Assembly: GCA_030528545.1 (NCBI GenBank)
Contig: JAUMYR010000067.1
Coordinates: 1-14,121 of the forward strand
Length of the DNA stretch: 14,121 bases
Source: Propionibacteriaceae bacterium
GTDB lineage: Bacteria > Actinomycetota > Actinomycetes > Propionibacteriales > Propionibacteriaceae
Direction: 5' to 3'
Made by a program: the position numbers and the translations under genes
The notes under the pieces: generated by a model
Told to the model about the DNA's origin: nothing
The model's database searches: none
What the model saw: the letters and a program-made list of their open reading frames with translations, nothing else
In this document: one piece after another, positions 1 to 14,121 of the stretch
Numbering within the stretch: the stretch's first letter is position 1
Layout: each line of letters opens with the position of its first letter

Positions 1-1032
1 GACCGCTCCGGCCTCCCGCAGCGCGGCCTCCAGGGTCGCTGACGGCAGGGCCGACAACTCGCCCCGGCCGAACAGCGCCTGTCCGGCTTCCGCCGCCGCA
101 ACCCGCTCCTGTTTGCCATGCACGAGATCGGTGACGTCGTCGGCTAGGGCGCGCTGCGCCAGCCGGAGGTGGGGAGTCTGCCTGGTCGCTTCCTCTAGTT
201 CGGCGATCTCCTCGGCACCGCGTGGGCTGAACACCTTCAGGTAGTCAATGACCTTGGCGTCCTCGGCGTTGAGGAAGAACTGGTAGAAGACATAGGGCGA
301 GGTCATCTCCGGGTCGAGCCAGACCGTGCCAGACTCGGTCTTGCCGAACTTGGTTCCATCCGCCTTGGTCAGCAGGGGTGTCGCTAGAGCGTGCACCCGT
401 GCCTGCTCCGAGCGGCGGATCAGCTCCACTCCAGCCGTGATGTTGCCCCACTGATCGGACCCGCCCGTCTGCAGCGTGCAGCCGTGGTTGCGGAACAATT
501 CCCGGTAGTCCAGGGACTGCAACAGCACGTAGCTGAACTCCGAATAGGAGATGCCCGACTCCAGGCGGGATTTCACGACCTCCCGGTCGAGCATGCGGTT
601 CACCGAGAAGTGTTTCCCGATGTCGCGCAGGAAGTCCAGGGTCGATAGCCCGGCCGTCCAGTCGTAGTTGTTCACCACGCGGGCCGCCGCCGGGCCATCA
701 AAATCGACGAAGCGGGAGACCTGCGCCCGGATCCGCTCGACCCACTCGTGCACAAGCTCCTTGGGATTCATCGCCCGCTCGGCGGTCTGCTTCGGATCAC
801 CGATCAACCCGGTAGAGCCCCCGACCAGCAGCAACGGCTTGTGACCGGCGGCCTGCAGGTGCCTGGCCACTATCAGCTGAACCAGGTTGCCCATATGGAT
901 GCTTGGCGCACTCGGATCGAAACCCACATAGAACGTGATCGGCCCCTCGTCCAGGTGGGCCGACAACGCTTCGGCATCCGTGGAATGCGCGATGAGGCCG
1001 CGCCAGGTCAGTTCATTCAAGGTAGGGTTCAC
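1..1032 (-). CDS. tyrS: Tyrosyl-tRNA synthetase, N-terminal part (cut by window edge)
   Basis: Class I aminoacyl-tRNA synthetase that activates tyrosine with ATP and charges tRNA-Tyr in the cytoplasm. The 344 visible codons cover the Rossmann catalytic domain and the start of the helical anticodon-binding region; the C-terminal S4-like RNA-binding domain lies beyond position 1. Visible signatures are the tyrosine pocket start YVGFDPSAPS (about residues 35-44), the HIGH-type motif HMGN (46-49), the TGGSDQWGNI tyrosine-specific stretch (about 189-198) and the KMSKS-type loop KFGKT (228-232). The start is chosen as GTG at 1032: the nearby ATG at 1016 is out of frame, the only other close in-frame option is TTG at 1020, and no Shine-Dalgarno precedes either. 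A TAGGCT hexamer 8 bp before the GTG suggests a leaderless message. It lies 112 bp downstream of argH on the same strand, a common actinobacterial arrangement. Identity is certain; the exact start is probable. Confidence 0.96.
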   Translation of the reverse strand, partial: MNPTLNELTWRGLIAHSTDAEALSAHLDEGPITFYVGFDPSAPSIHMGNLVQLIVARHLQAAGHKPLLLVGGSTGLIGDPKQTAERAMNPKELVHEWVERIRAQVSRFVDFDGPAAARVVNNYDWTAGLSTLDFLRDIGKHFSVNRMLDREVVKSRLESGISYSEFSYVLLQSLDYRELFRNHGCTLQTGGSDQWGNITAGVELIRRSEQARVHALATPLLTKADGTKFGKTESGTVWLDPEMTSPYVFYQFFLNAEDAKVIDYLKVFSPRGAEEIAELEEATRQTPHLRLAQRALADDVTDLVHGKQERVAAAEAGQALFGRGELSALPSATLEAALREAGAV

Positions 1033-1040
1033 GACCGGAA

Positions 1041-1046
1041 AGCCTA
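1041..1046 (-). promoter_or_regulatory. Putative -10 element of a leaderless tyrS promoter
   Basis: On the minus strand TAGGCT is followed by 8 bp and then the in-frame GTG proposed as the tyrS start, so transcription would begin at or next to the start codon. The hexamer fits the actinobacterial TANNNT pattern and is identical to the one before the Fic gene. No convincing -35 is visible. The rest of the 112-bp argH-tyrS gap (1033-1144) contains only a weak 4-bp GGGC/GCCC hairpin without a T-run, so read-through from argH is possible. Confidence 0.5.
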
Positions 1047-1144
1047 CCGCTCCAGCCCGCGAGCCCTCCACCCTACATAGCGCGGAGAAGACCCGCACCC
1101 GTAGAACCCATCGGGACCGGAGGCGGGCCTTCGCCCACACCGGA

Positions 1145-4203
<3,059 letters not shown>

Positions 4204-4214
4204 CTGGGATCAGG

Positions 4215-4685
4215 CTACCCGGATGTGACCATCTGCCGAAAGCGATGCGCCAGCGATTCGCCGCTGGTCCCTTGCCTGGCGACCAGTAAGACGGTGTCGT
4301 CGCCCGCCACGGTACCGAGGACCTCGTCCAGTTTGGCGTCATCAATCGCGGAGGCGAAATACTGCGCCGCCCCCGGCGGGGTCTTGAGCAGCACCAGGTT
4401 CGCCGACGCCTCGGCGCTCAGCAGCACCTCCCGGCAGAGCCGCCGCAGTCTCACCACGGTGTTCGTCCGCGCCACCGGCCGGGGCGGGACCACATAGACC
4501 AGGGCACCGTCGTCGTTGCGCTCGCGCACCGCGCCGAGCTCGAGCAGATCCTTCGACAGGGTCCCCTGGCTCACGCTGATGCCCTCGGACGCGAGCAGTT
4601 CGCCCAATTCGGCCTGCGAGGTGACCGTGCGCCGCTCCAGGATGGCTCTGACCCTGGCCAGACGCACCGCCTTGGCCTCAGCCAT
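4215..4685 (-). CDS. argR: Arginine repressor ArgR
   Basis: Hexameric arginine-responsive DNA-binding regulator that represses biosynthetic genes when arginine is plentiful. The 156-aa protein has the expected two domains. The N-terminal winged helix-turn-helix runs over about residues 8-55, with the recognition helix in SVSQGTLSKDLLELG (37-51). The C-terminal oligomerisation and arginine-binding domain (about 85-156) has GAAQYFASAIDD (105-116) and the AGDDT ligand motif (127-131). One small oddity: the usual Ser-Arg of the recognition helix (xxTxSRDL) reads Ser-Lys here (K45). The start is ATG at 4685, which overlaps the end of argD by 8 bp; the upstream eight codons are argD sequence in another frame. 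Being inside the operon, it should control its own synthesis through the palindromes before argC. Confidence 0.96.
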   Translation of the reverse strand: MAEAKAVRLARVRAILERRTVTSQAELGELLASEGISVSQGTLSKDLLELGAVRERNDDGALVYVVPPRPVARTNTVVRLRRLCREVLLSAEASANLVLLKTPPGAAQYFASAIDDAKLDEVLGTVAGDDTVLLVARQGTSGESLAHRFRQMVTSG

Positions 4686-5856
4686 CAAGCAGCCCCGGCA
4701 GAGCTTCAACGAAACCGTCGATCTGCTCCCCCGAGACGATCAGGGGAGGTGCGATGCGCAACACGTTCGGCCGGGGCGCGTTGATGATCCAGCCCGCGTT
4801 CAACGCCCGGTCGGCGACCGCTCCGGCTTCTGGACGATTGAGCACGATGCCGCGCAACAGCCCCATGCCACGAACTCCTTCCACCATCGGATGCCCCAGC
4901 CCGGTGACTCCGCTGCTCAGCCGCTCCCCCATCTCGCGGACCTGAGCGAGCAGTCCGTCGCGTTCGATGACGTTCAGCACCGCCAGACCGGCGATCGCCG
5001 CGACCGGGTTACCCCCGAACGTCGTGCCGTGGTTGCCCGGCTGAAGCAGATCACCCGCCCGGCCGATACCGATGCAGGCCCCGATCGGGAAGCCGCTGCC
5101 GAGCCCCTTGGCGAGGGTGACCAGGTCTGGAGTGATTCCGGTCTGCTGGTGGGCGAACCATTCCCCGCAGCGACCGATCCCGGTTTGCACCTCATCCAGC
5201 CACAGCAGCGCGCCGAAGCGGGCCGTCAGTTCGCGCGCGGTCGCGAGGAAGTCCGGGGGCGGGGTGACCACCCCGTTCTCCCCCTGGACCGGCTCGATGA
5301 TTACCGCCGCCACCGTCTCGTCCAGCGCGGCCTCCAATGCGGCGGCATCCCCATAGGGAACGAAGGTGACCTCACCGGGCAGCGGTTCGAAAGGTTCCCG
5401 GTAGGCGGGATTGTGGGTCAGGGCCAGCGCACCCATCGTGCGTCCGTGGAAGCTGCCCTCCATCGCGATGATGCGGCGGCGTCCCGTCCTCCTGGTCGCT
5501 TTGAACGCGGCTTCGTTGGCTTCGGTGCCCGAGTTGGTGAAGAACACCTTTCCCGGTGCACCGAGCAACCCGACCAGCCGTTCCGCGAGCGTAACCTGTG
5601 CGGGGGTGGCGAAGAAATTGGACACGTGGCCCAGGGTGGACAGCTGGCTGGTGATCGCGGCCAGCACCGCCGGATGCGCATGTCCCAGCGAGTTCACCGC
5701 CAGTCCTGACAAGAAATCGGTGTAGCGCTTGCCCTCGGTGTCCCACACGAAGATGCCCTCGCCCCGGACGAAGACCCGTTTGGGGGCACCGAAGGTGTTC
5801 ATCATCACCTCCGGGTAGCGAGCGGCGACGTTGCTTGTGAGCGGTTGTACGGTCAT
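4678..5856 (-). CDS. argD: Acetylornithine aminotransferase
   Basis: PLP-dependent class III aminotransferase that converts N-acetylglutamate semialdehyde plus glutamate to N-acetylornithine and 2-oxoglutarate in the cytoplasm. The 392-aa length is normal. Cofactor-site signatures are visible: [17 protein letters not shown] (about 106-122) for the phosphate group, SFHGRT (135-140), IIEPVQGE (186-193), the PLP-ring aspartate in [13 protein letters not shown] (D221), and the Schiff-base lysine in [13 protein letters not shown] (K250). The ATG at 5856 overlaps the argB stop as ATGA, and its own stop overlaps argR by 8 bp, so it is translationally coupled on both sides. In mycobacteria argF follows argD; here argR follows directly. 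Paralogous aminotransferases of ornithine or succinylornithine exist, but the context makes ArgD by far the best call. Confidence 0.96.
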   Translation of the reverse strand: MTVQPLTSNVAARYPEVMMNTFGAPKRVFVRGEGIFVWDTEGKRYTDFLSGLAVNSLGHAHPAVLAAITSQLSTLGHVSNFFATPAQVTLAERLVGLLGAPGKVFFTNSGTEANEAAFKATRRTGRRRIIAMEGSFHGRTMGALALTHNPAYREPFEPLPGEVTFVPYGDAAALEAALDETVAAVIIEPVQGENGVVTPPPDFLATARELTARFGALLWLDEVQTGIGRCGEWFAHQQTGITPDLVTLAKGLGSGFPIGACIGIGRAGDLLQPGNHGTTFGGNPVAAIAGLAVLNVIERDGLLAQVREMGERLSSGVTGLGHPMVEGVRGMGLLRGIVLNRPEAGAVADRALNAGWIINAPRPNVLRIAPPLIVSGEQIDGFVEALPGLLDG

Positions 5857-6748
5857 GTCTGTGATACCACCATCGTTCCTACACCATCATCGGTGAACAC
5901 TTCGAGCAATAGGCAATGCGGGACCCGGCCGTCGATGACCGTGGCACGCGGGACGCCACCGTCGACGGCCCTGAGGCAGGCCTCCATCTTGGGCACCATG
6001 CCGCTTTCCAGTCGCGGCAGCAGAGCGCGGAGTTCATCGGCCGAGAGTTGAGCGATGAGTGAGTCCTGGTTCGGCCAGTCGGCATATAGGCCGGCGACAT
6101 CGGTCAGCATCACGAGTCTTTCGGCCCCGAGAGCCACGGCCAGAGCCGCCGCGGCCGTGTCGGCATTGACGTTGTGCACCTGCCCGTCGGCATCCGGCGC
6201 GACCGTCGCGATCACGGGAATGCGTCCGGCCTCGATCAGGTCGACGACGGCGTCGGGATAAACCCTCTCGACATCGCCGACGAGCCCGAGATCGACGTCG
6301 CTGCCGTTCAGCGAGATGCCCTTCCGCCTGGCGGTCAACAGGCCGCCATCCTCACCCGACATGCCGACCGCGAAGGGGCCATGGGAGTTGACCAGCCCGA
6401 CGAGTTCCCGTCCGACCTGGCCCACCAGCACCATCCGCACGACATCCATGGCCTCGGGTGTGGTGACCCGCAACCCGCCCCGGAACTCCGAGGTGATGTC
6501 CAGCCTGCCAAGCATGTCGCTAATCTGAGGGCCTCCGCCGTGGACCACGACCGGTTTGACCCCGCAGCGACGCAGAAAGACGATGTCCTCGGCGAAAGCC
6601 TTCTTGAGGTCCTCATCGGTCATGGCGTTGCCGCCATATTTGATGACGACCGTCTTGCCAGCGTATCGGGCCAGCCACGGCAGCGCCTCGATGAGGACCC
6701 CGGCCTTACTGACCAGGGCATCCTGGTCGACGGAGCGCAGCCTACTCA

Positions 6749-6749
<1 letters not shown>
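5853..6749 (-). CDS. argB: Acetylglutamate kinase
   Basis: Phosphorylates N-acetylglutamate with ATP, the second and usually controlling step of the route to ornithine. The 298-aa amino-acid-kinase fold shows [10 protein letters not shown] (34-43) and [10 protein letters not shown] (67-76) at the ATP and substrate site, [10 protein letters not shown] (131-140), [12 protein letters not shown] (193-204), LTDVAGLY (215-222) and the conserved C-terminal block [20 protein letters not shown] (253-272). About 30 residues precede the first beta strand, including a helix-forming stretch ([20 protein letters not shown], 11-30). Such an N-terminal helix is typical of arginine-inhibited hexameric enzymes in the acetyl-recycling pathway, so feedback inhibition by arginine is expected (inference). 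The ATG overlaps the argJ stop as TAATG, and the gene's own stop overlaps argD as ATGA. Confidence 0.97.
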
Positions 6750-10451
<3,702 letters not shown>

Positions 10452-10455
10452 TCGC

Positions 10456-12954
10456 TCAGGCCCGCTGCACCGCGGCGAAACGTTCCACGGCGAGCGCCAC
10501 CGCGGCCTGCCGGGCCTGGGCTGCCTCCTCGTCGGTCAGCGTGGTCTGGCCACGGAAACGCAGCGCGAAGGCCAGCGATTTCTTGCCTTCGCCGATCTGC
10601 TCACCGGTGTAAATGTCGAACAGCGCGATGGACTCCAGCAGTTCGCCCGCTCCTTCGACCAGCGCCCGCTGCACATCGGCGGCGGCGATCTCGGCATCGA
10701 CGATGAGCGCCACGTCCTCTTTGGCTAGGGGGAATGGCGATAGAGCCGGTATCTGTCCCGAGTGCGGCGCCGCGGCCAGCAGGTCCCCGAGGTTCAGCTC
10801 GACCGCGCAGGTGCGCGCGGGCAGGCCGAATGAGGCGCAAACCTCAGGGTGCAATTCACCGGCGAAACCCACGGTCTTCCCCCCGACGCTCAATTCGGCG
10901 CAGCGTCCCGGGTGCCATGGAGCCTGCTCAGCGTTCCTCCTGGTCAGCGTCATCCCGAGCTCGGAGGCTGCGGTCTCAGCGAAAGCGACGACGTGCTGCC
11001 AGGTCGCCGGGGTCGCCGCCGTGGCCCAGCCCTGCTGGATCCAGTTCCCGCTCACCACGGCCGCGATGGTGTCCACCTGAGCTGGCAGTGCCGCATCCAG
11101 TGCGGCCAGTTCCTCATCGCTTGGCCGCTGGCTCACGCTCGGGCGCGGCGCGGCCGGGGTTCCGGTGTCTTGGAAGCTGGTGCCCTGCTCGAATAGCGCT
11201 AGGTCGGTGATACTGCGAGAGGTGTTTCGCGCTACCGCGGAGAAGAGTCCCGGCAGCAGCGAAGTCCTCAAGAAGGGATGTGTGTCGGACAGCGGGTTCG
11301 CCAGCCGCACCGCCTTGCGACGCGGGTCTTCCTTGCCGAACCTCATCTTGTCGAGTTCCGCGTCACTGACGAAGGGCAGGCTCAGCACCTCGACGAAGCC
11401 GAGCCGAGCGACCGCTTCCAGGACCCGTCGGCGTCCCTGCTGGCGTCCGGTGTAGCCGCGCCCGAGGGGTGCCGCCGGAACCCGGGACCCGATCCGGTCG
11501 TAACCGAGTTTGCTGCCGACTTCCTCGACATAGTCGAAGGGATCTCGCAGATCGGGACGCCATGTCGGGGGACGCAGCGTCAGCGAATCACCCATCGCGG
11601 TCACCGAAACCCCCGAGCGTTCGAGCACCGAGATCACCTCCCCCTCGGAGATGTCGGCGCCGAGGATCCGGCTGGGCAGACTCGCTCGGATCGTGATGCT
11701 CGCGGGAGTGGCCACTCCCCCGGCCACCGTTTCGGCCTGGCTCAGCGTGCCTCCGCCGTACTTCATCATGAGCGACATGGCCTTGTGGGCCGCCGCATAG
11801 GGCAAGGCGGGGTCGACGCCTCGTTCGAACCGTTTGGATGCCTCCGATGGCAGGTTGAGCCGCCGCATGGTCCGGCTCACCGTCGCCGGATCGAAATGGG
11901 CCGCCTCCAGCACGATCGATGTCGTGGTTTCGCTGATCTCGGTGGTGGCGCCGCCCATGACCCCCGCCAGGCCGATCGGGCCGGAATCGTCGGTGATGAG
12001 CAGATCGCCAGACACGAGTTCCCGGGTCTGCCCGTCCAAGGTGACCAGCCGTTCCCCGTCCTGCGCCTTGCGCACCACGATCGGCCCGGCCAGCTTGGCC
12101 GCGTCATAGGCGTGCAACGGCTGACCGGACTCCAGCATGACGTAGTTGGTCACGTCCACGGCCAAAGAGATCGATCGCATTCCCGCGGCCTCCAGCCGCC
12201 GTACCAGCCACGATGGCGACGCCGCGGCCGGGTCGAACTCGTCCAGGCGCAAGGCGACGAACAGCGGGCAGGCCTGATCCCGCAGTTCAACCGGGTAGCC
12301 GTTGCTCTGTGTTTCCGGCACGGCAAGCGCGTAGGCGTCCAGATAGCCGACTTCGAACAGTTGCGCGACGTCCCGGGCAATTCCGCGGATGCTCAGGGCA
12401 TAGGACAGATCCGGGGTGACCTCCAGTTCAAGTACCTCGTCCCGGCTCCACAGTGCCGCGATCGCGTCGTCTCCGGGAACGAGACCAGAACCGGGGTCGA
12501 GGACCATGATGCCGTCATGATCGGTGCCGAGCCCGATCTCTGCCTGGGAACAGATCATGCCATCGGAGATTTGCCCATAGGTCTTGCGGGCCGAGATCTC
12601 AAAGTCGCCGGGCAGGACCGTTCCAGGCAAGGCGACAACCACGAGGTCGCCCACCGTGAAATTGTGCGCGCCACAGATGATGCCCCGTGAGGCGGGGTAA
12701 TCCTCACTCGGTTCGTCGTTGTGCTGCTCGCCAACGTCGACCCGGCAGTAGTGCACCACCTTGCCGTTTTTCTGCGGCTCGTCGGTCTTGCTGAGGACCC
12801 GGCCAACCGTCAGCGGGCCCCTCACCTCTGAGCCGGTGGCGATGATGCGTTCCACGGTGAGCCCCGCGGCCGTGAGTCGCGCCGCGACCTCGGCGGCGGT
12901 GACCTCCTCGGGCAGGGCCGCCATGTCACGCAGCCAGGAGAACGGAGCCTTCAT
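10456..12954 (-). CDS. pheT: Phenylalanyl-tRNA synthetase beta subunit
   Basis: Large subunit of the cytoplasmic alpha2-beta2 enzyme that charges tRNA-Phe. It supplies tRNA binding and editing of mischarged tyrosine. The 832-aa length is normal for a full bacterial beta chain. In order: N-terminal B1 region from MKAPFSWL, the EMAP-like tRNA-binding domain (about 38-155, including IICGAHNF and the DGMICSQAEIGL block), the B3/B4 editing region (around SLAVDVTNYVMLESGQPLHA), the B5 DNA-binding-like fold (beginning ITIRASLPSRILG), the catalytic-like core and the C-terminal ferredoxin-like anticodon-binding domain (last 95 residues, starting near SPFPLAKEDVALIV). ATG at 12954 overlaps the pheS stop as ATGA and has a good GGAGGT 5 bp upstream. 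Its 3' end lies 4 bp from the end of the convergent Fic gene, leaving no room for an intergenic terminator. Confidence 0.98.
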   Translation of the reverse strand: MKAPFSWLRDMAALPEEVTAAEVAARLTAAGLTVERIIATGSEVRGPLTVGRVLSKTDEPQKNGKVVHYCRVDVGEQHNDEPSEDYPASRGIICGAHNFTVGDLVVVALPGTVLPGDFEISARKTYGQISDGMICSQAEIGLGTDHDGIMVLDPGSGLVPGDDAIAALWSRDEVLELEVTPDLSYALSIRGIARDVAQLFEVGYLDAYALAVPETQSNGYPVELRDQACPLFVALRLDEFDPAAASPSWLVRRLEAAGMRSISLAVDVTNYVMLESGQPLHAYDAAKLAGPIVVRKAQDGERLVTLDGQTRELVSGDLLITDDSGPIGLAGVMGGATTEISETTTSIVLEAAHFDPATVSRTMRRLNLPSEASKRFERGVDPALPYAAAHKAMSLMMKYGGGTLSQAETVAGGVATPASITIRASLPSRILGADISEGEVISVLERSGVSVTAMGDSLTLRPPTWRPDLRDPFDYVEEVGSKLGYDRIGSRVPAAPLGRGYTGRQQGRRRVLEAVARLGFVEVLSLPFVSDAELDKMRFGKEDPRRKAVRLANPLSDTHPFLRTSLLPGLFSAVARNTSRSITDLALFEQGTSFQDTGTPAAPRPSVSQRPSDEELAALDAALPAQVDTIAAVVSGNWIQQGWATAATPATWQHVVAFAETAASELGMTLTRRNAEQAPWHPGRCAELSVGGKTVGFAGELHPEVCASFGLPARTCAVELNLGDLLAAAPHSGQIPALSPFPLAKEDVALIVDAEIAAADVQRALVEGAGELLESIALFDIYTGEQIGEGKKSLAFALRFRGQTTLTDEEAAQARQAAVALAVERFAAVQRA

Positions 12955-14060
12955 CGGGCACCTCCAACGAGAGAACGGCTGAATCGGATGTCACCTTCGA
13001 CGAAGTCGCGCAGATCGGCGGCGTTATTGCGGAACATGACCGTGCGATCGATTCCCATCCCGAAGGCGAAGCCGGTGTAGACCTCGGTGTCGATGCCGCA
13101 GGCGGCCAGCACCCGTGGGTTGACTACCCCGCAGCCGCCCCATTCGATCCATCCCTCGGATTTACAGGTGCGGCAGGGACGCTCAGGGTTGCCGATCGAC
13201 TCTCCGTGGCAGACGAAACACTGGAGGTCGACCTCGGCGCTTGGTTCAGTGAAGGGGAAGAAGTGGGGACGCATCCGGGTCTGCACGTCACCGAACATTG
13301 CCTGTGCGAAGTGGTCGAGGGTGCCGCGCAGATCGGCCATGGTGATGCCCTTGTCGACGCAGAGGCCCTCGATCTGGTGGAAGACCGGCAGGTGCGTGGC
13401 ATCGTATTCGTCGGCCCGGAACACCTTCCCCGGGCTGACCACGTAGACCGGCAGGTCGCGGTTGAGCAGGGCTCGGATCTGCACTGGCGAGGTCTGGGTG
13501 CGCAACAGTTTGGAAGCACTGGGCGGGTCGATCCACAGGGTGTCTTGCAGGGCCCGTGCCGGATGTGCCTCCGGCAGGTTGAGAGCGTCGAAGTTGTACC
13601 ACTCGGCCTCCAGCTCCGGACCCTCGGCGACCTCCCAGCCCATGGCGACGAAGATGTCGGTCATCGTGTTGATGAGCGCCGTGATCGGATGCAGCGCGCC
13701 GCGCGGAGCCAGGTCCACGGGCAGGGTCATGTCGACCCGCTCGGCGACCAGAGCCGCCTCCAGTTCGGCGGCCGTGAGCGCCTCGGAGCGGGCGGCGAAA
13801 GCCCCACCTATCTGAGCGCGCGCCGCGCCGATCCGCTGCCCGGCCTCCTTGCGGGCCTGCGGGGGCAGTGCGCCGATCTCGCGGTTGGCCAGCGCGATCG
13901 GGGATCTCTCACCGGCGTGCTCGATCCGTGCGGATTTGAGGGACGCGGTGTCGGTCGCCGCCTCAAACGCTGCCAGCGCGGCGGCGACCATCTCGTTGAT
14001 CGCCTCGGCCGCGAGCGGCGCTACCTGCACTGGGTCATAGTTCGTATTGGGCCCTGACAT
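12951..14060 (-). CDS. pheS: Phenylalanyl-tRNA synthetase alpha subunit
   Basis: Catalytic class II subunit that activates phenylalanine and aminoacylates tRNA-Phe together with PheT. The 369-aa protein has an N-terminal coiled coil (about 15-105) that contacts tRNA. The catalytic domain follows, with motif 2 around KVFRADEYDATHLPVFHQIE (212-231), the PHFFPFTEPSAEVD stretch (265-278) and motif 3 GFAFGMGIDRTVMFR (330-344). Four cysteines in CFVC (281-284) and CRTC (296-299) form a possible zinc-binding insert before GWIEWGGCG (303-311). The start is ATG at 14060, with a strong AAGGAGG 5 bp upstream; an in-frame GTG at 14078 would place that ribosome site inside the gene. It is the first gene of the pheST pair. 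Only about 60 bp of upstream sequence is visible, so a leader-type control element further out cannot be excluded. Confidence 0.98.
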   Translation of the reverse strand: MSGPNTNYDPVQVAPLAAEAINEMVAAALAAFEAATDTASLKSARIEHAGERSPIALANREIGALPPQARKEAGQRIGAARAQIGGAFAARSEALTAAELEAALVAERVDMTLPVDLAPRGALHPITALINTMTDIFVAMGWEVAEGPELEAEWYNFDALNLPEAHPARALQDTLWIDPPSASKLLRTQTSPVQIRALLNRDLPVYVVSPGKVFRADEYDATHLPVFHQIEGLCVDKGITMADLRGTLDHFAQAMFGDVQTRMRPHFFPFTEPSAEVDLQCFVCHGESIGNPERPCRTCKSEGWIEWGGCGVVNPRVLAACGIDTEVYTGFAFGMGIDRTVMFRNNAADLRDFVEGDIRFSRSLVGGAR

Positions 14061-14065
14061 CGGCT

Positions 14066-14072
14066 CCTCCTT
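14066..14072 (-). promoter_or_regulatory. Ribosome binding site that fixes the pheS start
   Basis: AAGGAGG on the minus strand, 5 bp before ATG at 14060. It is the strongest Shine-Dalgarno in the window and settles the choice between ATG at 14060 and GTG at 14078. Confidence 0.85.
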
Positions 14073-14086
14073 AGTCACAGGCGACG

Positions 14087-14116
14087 ATTCTACGAGAACC
14101 CACCGACCAGAACGAA
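14087..14116 (-). promoter_or_regulatory. Putative pheST promoter
   Basis: On the minus strand TTCGTT (14111-14116) and TAGAAT (14087-14092) are separated by 18 bp. TAGAAT fits the actinobacterial TANNNT -10. The predicted start of transcription, near 14080, would give a short leader of about 20 nt containing the AAGGAGG site. The window ends 5 bp upstream of the -35, so further control elements are not visible. Confidence 0.5.
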
Positions 14117-14121
14117 CCCGT

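Noticed and set aside
1050..1144. Rho-independent terminator after argH
   Set aside because: Only a 4-bp GGGC/GCCC stem near 1125-1140 is visible, with no T-run on the minus strand.
4516..5709. 397-codon plus-strand open frame opposite argD and argR
   Set aside because: A shadow of argD/argR codon bias, with no recognisable domain and low-complexity Arg/Gln-rich sequence.
11278..12690. 470-codon plus-strand open frame opposite pheT
   Set aside because: It is antisense to a full-length, motif-complete pheT. It has no family-like sequence, and long antisense frames are common in high-GC genes.
13206..14057. 283-codon plus-strand open frame opposite pheS
   Set aside because: It overlaps pheS completely and shows no conserved features.
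14061..14121. Leader peptide or T-box before pheS
   Set aside because: Only 61 bp are visible, with a promoter-like pair close to the gene; there is no stem or specifier element to support either.

Overview
This is a high-GC stretch of an actinobacterial chromosome holding housekeeping genes, with one unusual insert. The gene families, the leaderless-looking TANNNT promoters and the order pheS-pheT / arg cluster / argH-tyrS all point to Actinomycetota. The four-cysteine insert in PheS and the overall style suggest Propionibacteriaceae or a near relative, but that finer placement is inference. There is no rRNA, tRNA, CRISPR array or insertion sequence, and no gene-free stretch longer than about 130 bp.

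Layout, from the right end leftwards. pheS and pheT (minus strand, ATGA overlap) encode the two subunits of phenylalanyl-tRNA synthetase. pheT then meets, end to end with a 4-bp gap, a plus-strand gene for a Fic-domain protein with a C-terminal winged helix. That gene is divergent from argC across a 131-bp control region. The minus-strand operon argC-argJ-argB-argD-argR, an unrecognised helical-repeat/coiled-coil gene, and argH follow with overlaps or very short gaps. The left end is the N-terminal 344 codons of tyrS, cut by the window edge.

Together argJ, argB, argC and argD form the acetyl-recycling route from glutamate to ornithine, and argH makes the final step to arginine. ArgR, encoded inside the operon, probably represses it through two ARG-box-like palindromes that cover the -35 and -10 elements of an apparently leaderless argC promoter. 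argF and argG, which sit in this cluster in mycobacteria, are absent here; the space between argR and argH is instead occupied by the 532-aa protein of unknown function.

The most striking item is the Fic protein. It aligns well with the large Fic/winged-helix family, but the catalytic His of the Fic motif is Gln (Q259) and the inhibitory Glu of the N-terminal helix is Ala (A135). Both halves of the usual catalytic/auto-inhibitory pair are therefore lost, while the fold, the anion-binding Arg/Asn residues and the DNA-binding-type C-terminus remain. It looks like a pseudo-Fic protein, possibly a regulator. An unexplained 16-bp palindrome in the shared promoter region is a candidate site for it, though that link is speculative.
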